The notes below the pieces were generated by a model. That model did no database searches. It was given only the letters and a program-made list of their open reading frames with translations, and was not told the origin of the DNA. A DNA stretch of 64,000 nucleotides from Pelagibius marinus (GTDB taxonomy: Bacteria > Pseudomonadota > Alphaproteobacteria > Kiloniellales > Kiloniellaceae): the NCBI RefSeq assembly GCF_014925385.1, contig NZ_JACSDK010000015.1, forward strand, positions 303,993 to 367,992, in the 5' to 3' direction. Positions 36,518 through 44,590 of this stretch are shown here, piece by piece (position 1 is the first letter of the stretch; each line of letters begins with the position of its first letter). Position numbers and translations under genes: made by a program.

Positions 36518-36877
36518 TCAGGCCGAGAGGATGGAATCCACCTCTTCCACCAGGTGGCGCAGGTGGAAGGGCTTGGAGAGAATCCTTGCGCCCTGGGGGG
36601 TCTGATCGCGGTTCTTCAGCGCCACCGCGGCGAAGCCGGTGATGAACATGACCTTCAGCCCCGGCTGCAGCTTGGCCGCGCGCCGGGCCAGCTCGATCCC
36701 GTCCAATCCGGGCATCACCACGTCGGCCAGCAGCAGGTCGGCCCGGAAGCCGTCCAGGGCCTCCATCGCATCCAGCCCGTCGCCCACCGCCACCACATGG
36801 TGGCCGGCGTTGCGCAACGCCTTTCCCAGGAACTCCCGCATGGAGGCATCGTCTTCGGCAAGGAGGATCTGCGCCAT
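36518..36877 (-). CDS. cpdR: Single-domain response regulator CpdR
   Basis: 119 residues, exactly one receiver domain: acidic pocket E8/D9/D10, phospho-acceptor D52 in LLLADVVMPGLDG, switch region MFITGFAAVALKNR and K102 in ILSKPFHL. In Caulobacter and relatives, unphosphorylated CpdR localises and primes the ClpXP protease, and the CckA-ChpT phosphorelay switches it off. The MFITGFAAVAL and SKPFHLRHLV stretches are those of CpdR orthologues. It is a stand-alone gene, typical for the family. Confidence 0.92.
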   Translation of the reverse strand: MAQILLAEDDASMREFLGKALRNAGHHVVAVGDGLDAMEALDGFRADLLLADVVMPGLDGIELARRAAKLQPGLKVMFITGFAAVALKNRDQTPQGARILSKPFHLRHLVEEVDSILSA

Positions 36878-37219
36878 AACCCCTGTATTCGCTCTTTTTT
36901 TTGGCTCCCACGCCCCTGCGCGAGGGAGGTGGCCGCTCGGCCGCTTGGCCCGCGTCCCCCGTCATCCGGCCGCTAAGCGCTTGACCCCAAAAGCCATAGC
37001 GCCGGTCCGCAGAGCGGTCCGCCGGCCGGGTGCGATTCGTCCCGCAAGCCCGTCCAGTATAGACTAGCGGCAAAGCCCCAAGTAGACCTTAATAAGGCGA
37101 TGCCGCCCTCCGGCGGCGCGCGGGCCCTCCCTGCCGGGCGTCGAAAAGTACTGCGGAATCAGGCATGACAGCCCCGCCCCTTTGTCCTAAAACTGGATCG
37201 GAAACTAGCTCGAAGAGAT
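36878..37219. other. Divergent intergenic region of cpdR and the amidohydrolase gene
   Basis: 342 bp, no gene seen. It should contain the promoters of both divergent genes; I find no convincing -35/-10 pair or CtrA-type site. Confidence 0.35.
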
Positions 37220-38122
37220 ATGGACGCGATCGCGCCGAGCGCCCAGGCCCCGAAGCCTCACGAAATCCTCCAGCCGGAGCAGCAGACACTGCCCCTGGTC
37301 TTCGCGTCGCCCCATAGCGGCAGCGACTACCCGCAGGAATTCCTCGCCTCCTCCTGCCTGGACCCGATGAGCCTGAGGCGCTCCGAGGACTGCTTCGTCC
37401 ACGAGATCTTCGGCTGCGCCCCAGAGCTGGGCGCGCCGCTGCTGCACGCCCTCTTCCCGCGCGCCTTCGTCGATCCCAACCGCGAGCCCTACGAGCTTGA
37501 CCCGGCTGTCTTCAAGGACCGCCTGCCGCCCTACGCCAACACCTCCTCGCCGCGGGTCGCCGCGGGGCTGGGCACCATCGCCCGGGTGGTCGCCAGCGGC
37601 GCCAACATCTATCGCAAGAAGCTGAGCCTGGAAGAGGGCCTGGAGCGCATCCGCGCCTACTACTGGCCCTACCACGAAGCCCTGCGCAGCCTGGTGGAGA
37701 CCACCAAGGAGCGCTTCGGCTATTGCATCCTGGTGGACTGCCATTCCATGCCCTCCAACAGCCGGCCCAGCGGCCTGGGCGGCCGCGGGCGCGGGGGCAA
37801 GCGCACCGCCTTCGTGCTGGGCGACTGCCACGGCACCACCTGCGCGCCGAGCGTCATCCAGACCGTGGAGCGGGTGCTGGCCGACAAGGACTACGTGGTG
37901 GTGCGCAACACCCCCTACGCCGGCGGCTTCGTGACACGCCACTACGGCAAGCCGCAGGCCCGCGTGCACTGCCTGCAGATCGAGATCAACCGCCACATCT
38001 ACATGGACGAGTCGCGCATCGAACGCCGCCCGGCGCTGAAGACCCTGGCCGGCGACATGCGCGACGTGGTCGCGGCGCTGGGCGCCCTCACCGCGACAGA
38101 CCTGGGTATCCGCAAGCAATGA
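37220..38122 (+). CDS. N-formylglutamate amidohydrolase family protein
   Basis: 300 residues with the family blocks VFASPHSGSDYP, FPRAFVDPNREPYELDP, YWPYHEALRSL, LVDCHSMPSNS (metal ligands Asp and His) and LQIEINRHIYM. These zinc enzymes deformylate N-formylglutamate at the end of some histidine-degradation routes, or act on related N-acyl amino acids. No hut genes are nearby, so the substrate is open. It overlaps the GNAT gene by 4 bp. Confidence 0.9.
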   Translation: MDAIAPSAQAPKPHEILQPEQQTLPLVFASPHSGSDYPQEFLASSCLDPMSLRRSEDCFVHEIFGCAPELGAPLLHALFPRAFVDPNREPYELDPAVFKDRLPPYANTSSPRVAAGLGTIARVVASGANIYRKKLSLEEGLERIRAYYWPYHEALRSLVETTKERFGYCILVDCHSMPSNSRPSGLGGRGRGGKRTAFVLGDCHGTTCAPSVIQTVERVLADKDYVVVRNTPYAGGFVTRHYGKPQARVHCLQIEINRHIYMDESRIERRPALKTLAGDMRDVVAALGALTATDLGIRKQ

Positions 38123-38676
38123 GTGACGCCGCCAGCGTGGGACTGGGCCTGACCGTGCGCCAGGCCGAGGAAATCGACATCCCCGCCATCCAGGCGATCT
38201 ACGCCCATCACGTGCTGCACGGCGTCGCCTCCTTCGAGCTGGAGCCGCCGGACCAGGCGGAGATGCTGCGCCGGCGCGCCGACATCCTGGCGCACGGCCT
38301 GCCCTACCTGGTGGCCGAGGACCAGCCCGGCAGCGGCGCCATCCTGGGCTTCGCCTACGCCGGCCCCTACCGCGCGCGCCCGGCCTACCGCTGGGCGCTG
38401 GAGGACTCGGTCTATGTGCTGCCCGGCGAGGGCGGCAAGGGCATCGGCTCGGCCCTGCTGAGCGCGCTGATCACCCGCTGCACGGAGCTCGGTTACCGCC
38501 AGATGATCGCGGTGATCGGCGACAGCGCCAACGAAGGCTCGGTCCGCCTGCACGCCCGCCACGGCTTCAGCGACGCCGGCGTCCTGAAAGCGGTCGGCTT
38601 CAAGCACGGCCGCTGGCTCGATTCCGTCTTCATGCAGCTCCCCCTCGGCCCCGGCGACGAGACCCCGCCGGACTGA
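38119..38676 (+). CDS. GNAT acetyltransferase, phosphinothricin acetyltransferase (Pat/Bar)-like
   Basis: 185 residues. The fold is that of the Pat family: IPAIQAIYAHHVLHGVASFELEPP at the start, GFAYAGPYRARPAYRWALEDSVYVLP, the acetyl-CoA loop GEGGKGIGSALLSALI and ANEGSVRLHARHGFSDAGVLKAVGFKHGRWLDSVFMQ. Natural substrates of this family are often methionine sulfoximine/sulfone or similar amino acids rather than the herbicide. Coupled translation with the amidohydrolase hints at linked amino-acid acylation chemistry. Confidence 0.9.
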   Translation: MSDAASVGLGLTVRQAEEIDIPAIQAIYAHHVLHGVASFELEPPDQAEMLRRRADILAHGLPYLVAEDQPGSGAILGFAYAGPYRARPAYRWALEDSVYVLPGEGGKGIGSALLSALITRCTELGYRQMIAVIGDSANEGSVRLHARHGFSDAGVLKAVGFKHGRWLDSVFMQLPLGPGDETPPD

Positions 38677-38760
38677 CCACAGACAAATCCGCCCTTCCGC
38701 CCTCTCGCCGTTCGCTGAGGCGAACCTCTGTCGGGTGGCCGAAGCTGTGCTTCGGCCGAC

Positions 38761-38788
38761 AAAAAAAGGGCCGCGACAAGCGCGGCCC
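38761..38788 (-). terminator. Intrinsic terminator of the small-RNA candidate
   Basis: Stem GGGCCGCG/CGCGGCCC (38788-38781 and 38775-38768 read leftward), 5-nt loop, then seven T on the minus strand (38767-38761). No minus-strand protein gene lies just upstream, so it needs a transcript of its own. Confidence 0.8.
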
Positions 38789-38856
38789 AAGTTTAGGGAG
38801 GAAATGCCCTATGGAACTGCGGCAGGCCCCGGCCAAAGCCGTGTCCGTACCGCAGT
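38761..38856 (-). ncRNA. Candidate trans-acting small RNA (about 96 nt)
   Basis: On the minus strand a complete small-RNA unit can be read. A promoter places the start at about 38854-38856, exactly where a stem ACTGCGG (38856-38850) begins; it closes with CCGCAGT (38822-38816) around a GC-rich inner part. Next comes a pyrimidine-rich stretch with the anti-Shine-Dalgarno core CCTCCC (38801-38796). It ends in a perfect 8-bp terminator hairpin followed by seven T. Architecture resembles Hfq-dependent alphaproteobacterial sRNAs with CUCC-type seed regions. No known family is claimed. On the plus strand a 33-codon frame (ATG 38811) after GGGAGG is the rival reading. Confidence 0.6.
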
Positions 38857-38860
38857 GCAC

Positions 38861-38889
38861 AATATGCTCCCGGCGAGTCATTAATTCAA
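38861..38889 (-). promoter_or_regulatory. Sigma70-type promoter for the small-RNA candidate
   Basis: Minus-strand -35 TTGAAT (38889-38884) and -10 CATATT (38866-38861) with a 17-bp spacer, the optimal distance. Transcription would start 5-7 nt on, at the first base pair of the sRNA stem. Confidence 0.5.
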
Positions 38890-39097
38890 TGGCTATTTAC
38901 TCAATTCATTGATTTACCAACAAATTTCCGGCCAGCGCTTTAACAAAGCTGTCACAAAGCTGACCGGGATATTGCGCTGCAATAGAGCGCCGGAAAGTCC
39001 TGCAACCGATAGTGAGCATCATCTGGGCTCCAAGGGCCGGCCTGGCACGGCGATTGCTCCTGGTTCAGGCAGATTCGCCGATGATGGAGACGCCCTG

Positions 39098-39730
39098 GTG
39101 GCCCGACTGTTCCTGAAATTCGCCTTCCTGGTTTGGGTTGCCGCCTTTCCCACTGCCGGAAATGCGGCTGAACCCCTTGAGAACGCAGAGCCTTTCTGGA
39201 ATCTCTGCCGCCAGGAAACCGCCCGGGCGGAGGTCGCCCGCGACCTTCCGCCGCACCTGTTAACCGCCATCGCCCGCACCGAATCGGGACGCTGGCATGC
39301 CGGACAGGCGGAAAACCTTGCCTGGCCCTGGACCGTCATGGCCGAGGGCAAGGGGCGATTCCTGCCCAGCAAGGCCGCCGCCATCGAGGAAGTGCGCCGC
39401 CTCCAGGCCCGTGGGGTGCGCAACATCGACGTCGGCTGCATGCAGGTGAACCTCCACTACCACCCCGACGCCTTCGAGAGCCTGGAGGCCGCCTTCGACC
39501 CGGCGGTCAACGTGGCCTATGCCGCCGAGTTCCTGGCGGACCTGCGCCGGGAGGCCCGTTCCTGGACCCGCGCCGTGGGCCAGTACCATTCGCGCGAGGC
39601 GATTCGCGGCAACAGCTACCGAGCCAAGGTCTTCAAGGCCTGGCGCGCCGAGCGCCATCGCGCCAACCGGGAGCGGCGCGCGCGCCTGCAGGCCGCCCGC
39701 GAAGCCGCCCGCCGGGACAGCGACTCCTGA
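39098..39730 (+). CDS. Lytic transglycosylase (SLT domain), exported
   Basis: 210 residues from GTG 39098, 7 nt after GGAGA; upstream in-frame sequence to 38909 lacks any signal and is rejected. A signal peptide (MARLFLKFAFLVWVAAFP, cleavage near GNA/A) leads to a Slt70-type catalytic domain: AIARTESGRWHAGQ with the catalytic Glu, VGCMQVNLHYHP, AAEFLADLRRE, AVGQYHSRE, YRAKVFKAWR. It cleaves peptidoglycan glycan strands in the periplasm to 1,6-anhydro ends. The C-terminal Arg/Ala-rich tail is unassigned. Confidence 0.9.
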   Translation: MARLFLKFAFLVWVAAFPTAGNAAEPLENAEPFWNLCRQETARAEVARDLPPHLLTAIARTESGRWHAGQAENLAWPWTVMAEGKGRFLPSKAAAIEEVRRLQARGVRNIDVGCMQVNLHYHPDAFESLEAAFDPAVNVAYAAEFLADLRREARSWTRAVGQYHSREAIRGNSYRAKVFKAWRAERHRANRERRARLQAAREAARRDSDS

Positions 39731-39839
39731 AGCCGGAGGGGCCGCGCCCCTTTCCACTGGCAAGATTTGACGGCACATCTTCCTAGCGGGCAGGCCACGT
39801 GGCATCATTGCCAGACCAAAGAAAGGCCCGCCCGTCGCA

Positions 39840-40379
39840 ATGGAAGAGCTTCTGGAGGACATCCAGGCCGCCAAGCTGGACCTGGAGAAGGATCTGGCCC
39901 GCTATCCGGACCTCTGTCTGGCGCTGGACTACTGGAAGAGCAAGAAGGGCGACCGCATCGCGCCCGCCCGCGCCGACATCGATCCGGTCGACATCCCGCG
40001 CCTGCTGCCGCGCGTCATGCTGGTGGACGTCGAATCCACCGAAGGCAGCGCCCCGGACTTCCACTACCGCCTGAGCGGCACCGGCATCCGCAACGTTCAC
40101 GGCTACGACGCCACCGGCCTCAGGCCCCTCGACCTGAAGCCGCCGATCTACGGCAAGCTGATCCACGCCCACTACCGCGCCGCCGCGGAAGCCCGCACGC
40201 CCCTGGCCCACGTCATCGTCATGATCACCAACAAGAAGCAGCGCTCCTACGCGCGGCTTATCCTGCCGCTGTCCGAGGACGGCGAGACCATCAACATGCT
40301 GATGACCGTGGACAGCGGGACCCAAAACATGCTGCAGGAATTCCTCGAGACCCTCCAGGCCATCGGCGAACGGGATTGA
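39840..40379 (+). CDS. PAS-domain protein (PAS_5 type)
   Basis: 179 residues, a single alphaproteobacterial PAS_5-like domain: LALDYWKSKKGDRIAPARADIDPVDIPRLLPRVMLVDV followed by the FHYRLSGTGIRNVHGYDATGLRP core and RLILPLSEDGETINMLM. There is no output domain. Such stand-alone proteins are common in Rhodospirillales and their role is unknown; an adaptor or sensor part of a larger circuit is a guess. It ends 3 bp before the convergent zinc-ribbon gene. Confidence 0.82.
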   Translation: MEELLEDIQAAKLDLEKDLARYPDLCLALDYWKSKKGDRIAPARADIDPVDIPRLLPRVMLVDVESTEGSAPDFHYRLSGTGIRNVHGYDATGLRPLDLKPPIYGKLIHAHYRAAAEARTPLAHVIVMITNKKQRSYARLILPLSEDGETINMLMTVDSGTQNMLQEFLETLQAIGERD

Positions 40380-40382
40380 TTG

Positions 40383-40745
40383 TCAGAAATCCCAATCCAG
40401 GTTCACCGACATGCATTGTGCGCAGAGCAGCGCGCCGCGCGGATTCTCCGCGCCGCAGTGGCGGCAGCCCGCGCCTTCGCGGCGCAGGTGCAAGACGATC
40501 GCTTTGGCCTGCCGCTCTCCGCAGGGCAGCATGGTCTTTAGCCGCTCCACAGCCGCCGCGGAGTCCTTTGCCGCAACCTGGGCGACGTCTTTGCGCTCCA
40601 TGCGGGAGAGGGAATCACAGAGCAGAACCAGACCGCCACACTGCGGACAAACGATATGGAGCCGGCCTTCGGGGTTGAACCGCTCGTAGATTGCGCCCTG
40701 CTCCCGGTACTGCTCGACGCGGCGCGGCGTCATCTTCTTCGGCAT
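40383..40745 (-). CDS. Zinc-ribbon hypothetical protein
   Basis: 120 residues with two CX2C pairs, CPQCGG (residues 33-36) and CRHCGAENPRGALLCAQC near the C-terminus, so one or two zinc knuckles. The helical middle (RMERKDVAQVAAKDSAAAVERLKTML) has no match I know. It is 5 bp downstream of the hydratase gene and so probably on the same transcript as the CoA-metabolism genes. Function unknown. Confidence 0.65.
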   Translation of the reverse strand: MPKKMTPRRVEQYREQGAIYERFNPEGRLHIVCPQCGGLVLLCDSLSRMERKDVAQVAAKDSAAAVERLKTMLPCGERQAKAIVLHLRREGAGCRHCGAENPRGALLCAQCMSVNLDWDF

Positions 40746-40750
40746 GGCTG

Positions 40751-41614
40751 CTACTCCCAGTCCACCTCGCCCTGCATGGCGAGGAAACCATCGGGGTCGA
40801 CCACCCAGAGGCCGGCGTGTTTGGCGGCATCATCCGGCGCGCCGCAGACCGTGAAGTGCCGGTTGTCGAAGATCGGCCGCTTGGCGCGAAAGACGAAGCG
40901 GGTGGCGCGGGCCTCGGGCCGCTCGCGGCGCAGCTGGCCGATCATCATGGTGGCCAGCAGCGGCCCGTGGACGATGAGGCCGGGGTAGCCCTCTTCCTGC
41001 GTCGCGTAGGGATGGTCGTAGTGGATGCGGTGGCCGTTGAAGGTCAGCGCCGAATAGCGGAACAGCAATACCGGCGTGGGCGTCACCTCCTGCTGCCAGG
41101 CGCCCTCGGGCGGCGGCGCTTCGCCTGCGGCCCCCTTGTAGCTTGAGGGGGACGCGCCCTTTTCCCCCGCCTCGCGGTAGACGATGTCGTGCTCCTCGAC
41201 GATGCAGGGCCCGCCCTCGTCCGCGACCACGTGCTCGACGGTGACGAAGGCGAGGCGACCGGAGCGCCCGCGCTTTTCCGTCACCGACTTGATGGTGGAG
41301 TGGCGCGTCACCGCGGCGCCGACTTCCAGGTGCCTGGGAAATTCGACCCGGCTGCCGGCCCACATGCGCCGCGGCAGTTCGATGGGCGGCAGGAAGCCGC
41401 CGCGCGCGGCGTGGCCGTCGGGGCCAAGCCCGGCGGTCGGCGCCAGCGACCAGAAGTAGGCCCAGTGCCACAGCGGCGGCAGGGCGTCGCCGGGATGCAG
41501 CAGCGGCTCGACGTCGTCCAGCGTCGCCTGCAGGGCCTGGGCGCGCCCGGGCCCGATGCTGTCGCGCAGGGTCTCGCTGCGCCCGACCCAGCGGCTCCAG
41601 TCTTCCCCACTCAT
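40751..41614 (-). CDS. FAS1-like dehydratase / mesaconyl-C4-CoA hydratase-like (hot-dog fold)
   Basis: 287 residues with two hot-dog halves. The N-terminal one has WHWAYFWSLAPTAGLGPDGH; the C-terminal one has the catalytic-type block FRYSALTFNGHRIHYDHPYATQEEGYPGLIVHGPLLATMM. This matches fungal HTD2, Meh and itaconyl-CoA hydratase relatives, which hydrate or dehydrate C4-C5 acyl-CoA thioesters. The stop of the CoA-transferase overlaps its start by 4 bp, so the pair probably activates a dicarboxylate and hydrates it. Confidence 0.88.
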   Translation of the reverse strand: MSGEDWSRWVGRSETLRDSIGPGRAQALQATLDDVEPLLHPGDALPPLWHWAYFWSLAPTAGLGPDGHAARGGFLPPIELPRRMWAGSRVEFPRHLEVGAAVTRHSTIKSVTEKRGRSGRLAFVTVEHVVADEGGPCIVEEHDIVYREAGEKGASPSSYKGAAGEAPPPEGAWQQEVTPTPVLLFRYSALTFNGHRIHYDHPYATQEEGYPGLIVHGPLLATMMIGQLRRERPEARATRFVFRAKRPIFDNRHFTVCGAPDDAAKHAGLWVVDPDGFLAMQGEVDWE

Positions 41615-42735
41615 GCCGCGAACTCCTCCCTGAGAAACGCCCCATGTTCATCCACCGCCGGCACGGCGCCAAGGTCGAAATCATGACCGCGGATCTCGAC
41701 CGGCGGGGCCACCAGTTCGACCGGACCGCTCGGCGTCGCCACAGTGACGCGGCGCAGCTGCGGATGGGCGCTCAGGTCCGCCGGCGTGTTCACCGCGCCA
41801 TAGGCGACAGCGGCGGCGAAGAGGCGTTCGGTCAGTTCCTCGCGGCCGAGGGTCGCGAAGACCTCGTCGATGACGGCGTCGAGGGCCGGACGGTTGGCAA
41901 CCCGCGCCGAATTGTCGGCGAAGCGCGGGTCGGCGAGCATCTCCGGGCGCTGCAGCACCTCTTCCACCAGGCGCTTCCACTCGCGCTCGTTCTGGATCGA
42001 GAAGACCACCTCCTCCCCGCCTTTGCAGGCATAGACGCCGTAGGGCGCGATGGAAGGGTGGTTGAGGCCGACGCGCCCCGGCGCGCCGGGCCCGTAGTCC
42101 TGGTGCAGCAGCGGCACGGTCATCCAATCGGCCATGCCGCTGAAGAGGGAGGTCGCCAGCGCCGAGCCCTCGCCCGTGCGCCCGCGCAGCAGCAGGGCCT
42201 CCAGCACCGCCTGATAGGCGTACATGCCGCAGGCGATGTCGCAGACCGAGACACCGACGCGGCCCGGCCCCTCCGGGCGCCCGGTGATGGCGGCCAGGCC
42301 GCTTTCCGCCTGCACCAGCAGGTCGTAGGCCTTCATCTTGGCGTAGGGGCCGCTCTCGCCGTAGCCGGAGATGTCACAGGTGATGAGCCGCGGATGTTCC
42401 CGGCGCAGCGCCTCGTGGCCGAGGCCGAGGCGCCCGGCCGCCCCGGGCGCCAGGTTCTGGATGAAGACGTCGGCCTGGCTGAGCATGCGCCTGACCAGCG
42501 CCAGGTCATCCGGCTGCTTCAGGTCGACGGCGATGGATTCCTTGCCGCGGTTCAGCCACACGAAATAGGCGCTCTCGCCGTGCACCACGCGGTCGTAACC
42601 GCGCGCGAAGTCGCCTTCCGGGCGCTCCAGCTTGATGACCCTTGCGCCGGCGTCGGCCAGGCGCGAGGAGCAGTAGGGCGCGGCCACCGCCTGCTCCAGG
42701 CTGACCACCAGCAGGCCTTCAAGGGGCTTGGTCAT
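41611..42735 (-). CDS. CaiB/BaiF-type (family III) CoA-transferase
   Basis: 374 residues, ATG 42735. Family III features: PLEGLLVVSLEQAVAAPYCSSRLADAGARVIKLERPEGDFARGYD, LNRGKESIAVDLK, and the catalytic Asp in the AYDLLVQAESG motif, followed by GVSVCDIACGMYAYQAVLEAL. It moves CoA between acyl-CoA and a free acid as an interlocked dimer. With the hydratase it recalls itaconate/mesaconate-type pathways, but no citramalyl-CoA lyase is present nearby. A reading upstream of 42735 lies in the GST gene. Confidence 0.93.
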   Translation of the reverse strand: MTKPLEGLLVVSLEQAVAAPYCSSRLADAGARVIKLERPEGDFARGYDRVVHGESAYFVWLNRGKESIAVDLKQPDDLALVRRMLSQADVFIQNLAPGAAGRLGLGHEALRREHPRLITCDISGYGESGPYAKMKAYDLLVQAESGLAAITGRPEGPGRVGVSVCDIACGMYAYQAVLEALLLRGRTGEGSALATSLFSGMADWMTVPLLHQDYGPGAPGRVGLNHPSIAPYGVYACKGGEEVVFSIQNEREWKRLVEEVLQRPEMLADPRFADNSARVANRPALDAVIDEVFATLGREELTERLFAAAVAYGAVNTPADLSAHPQLRRVTVATPSGPVELVAPPVEIRGHDFDLGAVPAVDEHGAFLREEFAA

Positions 42736-43373
42736 GACGCATTCTCCCGCTCGCAGGCCCGGCAGACGGAGGCACGCCCTCCGACGCGCGCCCACCAGGC
42801 CGCCAGCGCCGGCTGCGCCTTCAGCAGGGTCTGCCCTTCCGGCGCCTTGACAAAATAGTCGAAGATCGGCGCCGCATGAGCATCGGCGAGACCAAAGCCT
42901 GCACCGCCGAAGTGATCCCCCTCCCCCAGGACGTCCGCAAGGGCGGCAAGGCAAAGCTCGGCCTTCGGCAAGGCGGCGGCAATCACCGCTTCGTCACTTT
43001 CACCGGTTTTCCCGCGCGACACGCGCTCGACGTAAATCTCCCATACCATCGGTCGATAGCCGTGACCGTCGAGTACCGAGATGACCTGTTCGACGCGGGC
43101 GCGGCCCTGCGGGCTGGCTGGCTGCAGGGCGGGACCGTCGAAAGCCTCGTCGATGTAGCGCGTGATAGCGCGGGTCTCGTAGAGGCGGAAACCGTCATGC
43201 TCGAAAGCAGGCACCTTGCCAAAGGGATGGCGCTGCGGCCAGTCCGCCGGCCAGTCGTTGCGGTCGAAGACATCAAACTCGGCTTGATCGTAGGCGACAC
43301 CCTTCTCGGCCAGAACAATCTTGGCGATTCGCACGTAGACCGAGTAGGACGGACCGAAGAGCACCGACTTCAT
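42732..43373 (-). CDS. Glutathione S-transferase family protein
   Basis: 213 residues, ATG 43373. The thioredoxin-like half has SYSVYVRIAKIVLAEKGVAYDQAEFD (Ser as candidate catalytic residue) and the GSH-binding HPFGKVPAFEHDGFRLYETRAITRYID with cis-Pro and Glu-Ser/Thr pair. The C-terminal half is helical. Such GSTs often sit with acyl-CoA genes in aromatic or fatty-acid catabolism. It overlaps the CoA-transferase start and lies 8 bp from the acyl-CoA dehydrogenase. Confidence 0.92.
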   Translation of the reverse strand: MKSVLFGPSYSVYVRIAKIVLAEKGVAYDQAEFDVFDRNDWPADWPQRHPFGKVPAFEHDGFRLYETRAITRYIDEAFDGPALQPASPQGRARVEQVISVLDGHGYRPMVWEIYVERVSRGKTGESDEAVIAAALPKAELCLAALADVLGEGDHFGGAGFGLADAHAAPIFDYFVKAPEGQTLLKAQPALAAWWARVGGRASVCRACERENAS

Positions 43374-43381
43374 CGAGCGCC

Positions 43382-44560
43382 TCAGTAGCTGCGCGGCATG
43401 CCGAGCACGTGCTCGGCGAGGAAGGCGAGGATCAGGTTGGTGGAGATCGGGGCCACCTGGTAGAGCCGCGCCTCGCGGTACTTGCGCTCGACGTCGTACT
43501 CCTCGGCGAAGCCGAAGCCACCGTGGGTCTGCAGGCAGGCTTCCGCCGCCGCCCAGGAGGCTTCCGAGGCCAGCATCTTGGCCATGTTGGCCTCCTTGCC
43601 GCAGCGCTGGCCGGCGTCGAAGAGCGCCGCCGCCCGCTCCACCATCAGCGCCGCCGCCTCGCTCTGGGCATAGGCTCTGGCGATGGGGAACTGGATGCCC
43701 TGGTTCTGGCCGATGGGCCGGCCGAAGACCTTGCGCTCGCTGGCATAGCTGCTGGCCTTGTCGATGAACCAGCGCGCATCGCCGATGCATTCGGAGGCGA
43801 TGAGGATGCGCTCGGCATTCATGCCGTCCAGGATGTAGCGGAAGCCCTTGCCCTCCTCGCCGATGAGGTTCTCCGCCGGGACCTCCAGGTTGTCGAAGAA
43901 AACCTCGGTGGTGGAGTGGTTCATCATCGCGCGGATCGGCTTGATGGTGACGCCCTTGCCCACCGCCTCGCGCAGGTCGACGATGAAGACCGAGAGCCCC
44001 TCGCCTTTCTTCACCACCTGTTCCTTGGGCGTGGTGCGCGCCAGGAGCAGCATGAGGTCGCTGTGCTCGGCGCGGCTGGTCCAGACCTTCTGGCCGTTGA
44101 CGATGTAGCGCTCGCCCTCGCGCCTGGCGAAGGTCGAGAGGCTCAAGGTGTCGGTGCCGCTGGTCGGCTCGGTGACGCCGAAGGCCTGCAGGCGCAGGCT
44201 GCCCTCGGCGATGCCGGGCAGGTAGCGCTGCTTCTGCGCCTGGCTGCCGTGCCGCAGCACCGTGCCCATGGTGTACATCTGGGCGTGGCAGGCGGCGCCG
44301 TTGCAGCCGGACTTCTGGATCTCCTCCAGGATGGCGCAGCCGGCGGCCAGCGGCAGGCCGCTGCCGCCGTAGTCCTCCGGAATGAGGGCGGCCAGGTAGC
44401 CGGCCTCGGTCAGCTCCTTCACGAAGGCCGCGGGATAGGCCCGCCTGGCGTCCAGCTCGCGCCAGTAGGCGCCGGGGTAGTTGGCGCAGAGGGCGCGCAC
44501 CCCCTCGCGGATTTCGGGGAAGCTCTCGCTTGTCTCGACAGTCGTGGGGTTGGGCGTCAT
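43382..44560 (-). CDS. Acyl-CoA dehydrogenase
   Basis: 392 residues. The three domains are clear: helical N-terminus to LIPEDYGGSGLPLAAG, FAD/substrate strands FGVTEPTSGTDT and WTSRAEHSDLMLL, and the C-terminal helical domain ERKVFGRPIGQNQGIQFPIARAYAQ, QTHGGFGFAEEYDVERKYREARLYQVAPIST. The Glu of the FAEEYD segment sits where many family members have the catalytic base. It oxidises an acyl-CoA at C2-C3 and passes electrons to ETF. It heads the leftward CoA-metabolism group. Confidence 0.93.
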   Translation of the reverse strand: MTPNPTTVETSESFPEIREGVRALCANYPGAYWRELDARRAYPAAFVKELTEAGYLAALIPEDYGGSGLPLAAGCAILEEIQKSGCNGAACHAQMYTMGTVLRHGSQAQKQRYLPGIAEGSLRLQAFGVTEPTSGTDTLSLSTFARREGERYIVNGQKVWTSRAEHSDLMLLLARTTPKEQVVKKGEGLSVFIVDLREAVGKGVTIKPIRAMMNHSTTEVFFDNLEVPAENLIGEEGKGFRYILDGMNAERILIASECIGDARWFIDKASSYASERKVFGRPIGQNQGIQFPIARAYAQSEAAALMVERAAALFDAGQRCGKEANMAKMLASEASWAAAEACLQTHGGFGFAEEYDVERKYREARLYQVAPISTNLILAFLAEHVLGMPRSY

Positions 44561-44590
44561 AGGCTCTGCGGCGGTCTCCGTAGGGGGCCG

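Noticed and set aside
38811..38912. 33-codon plus-strand frame after a GGGAGG motif
   Set aside because: The Shine-Dalgarno-like motif is the complement of the sRNA's anti-SD stretch, there is no plus-strand promoter, and the minus-strand promoter, stem and terminator explain the region better. Kept as the rival hypothesis.
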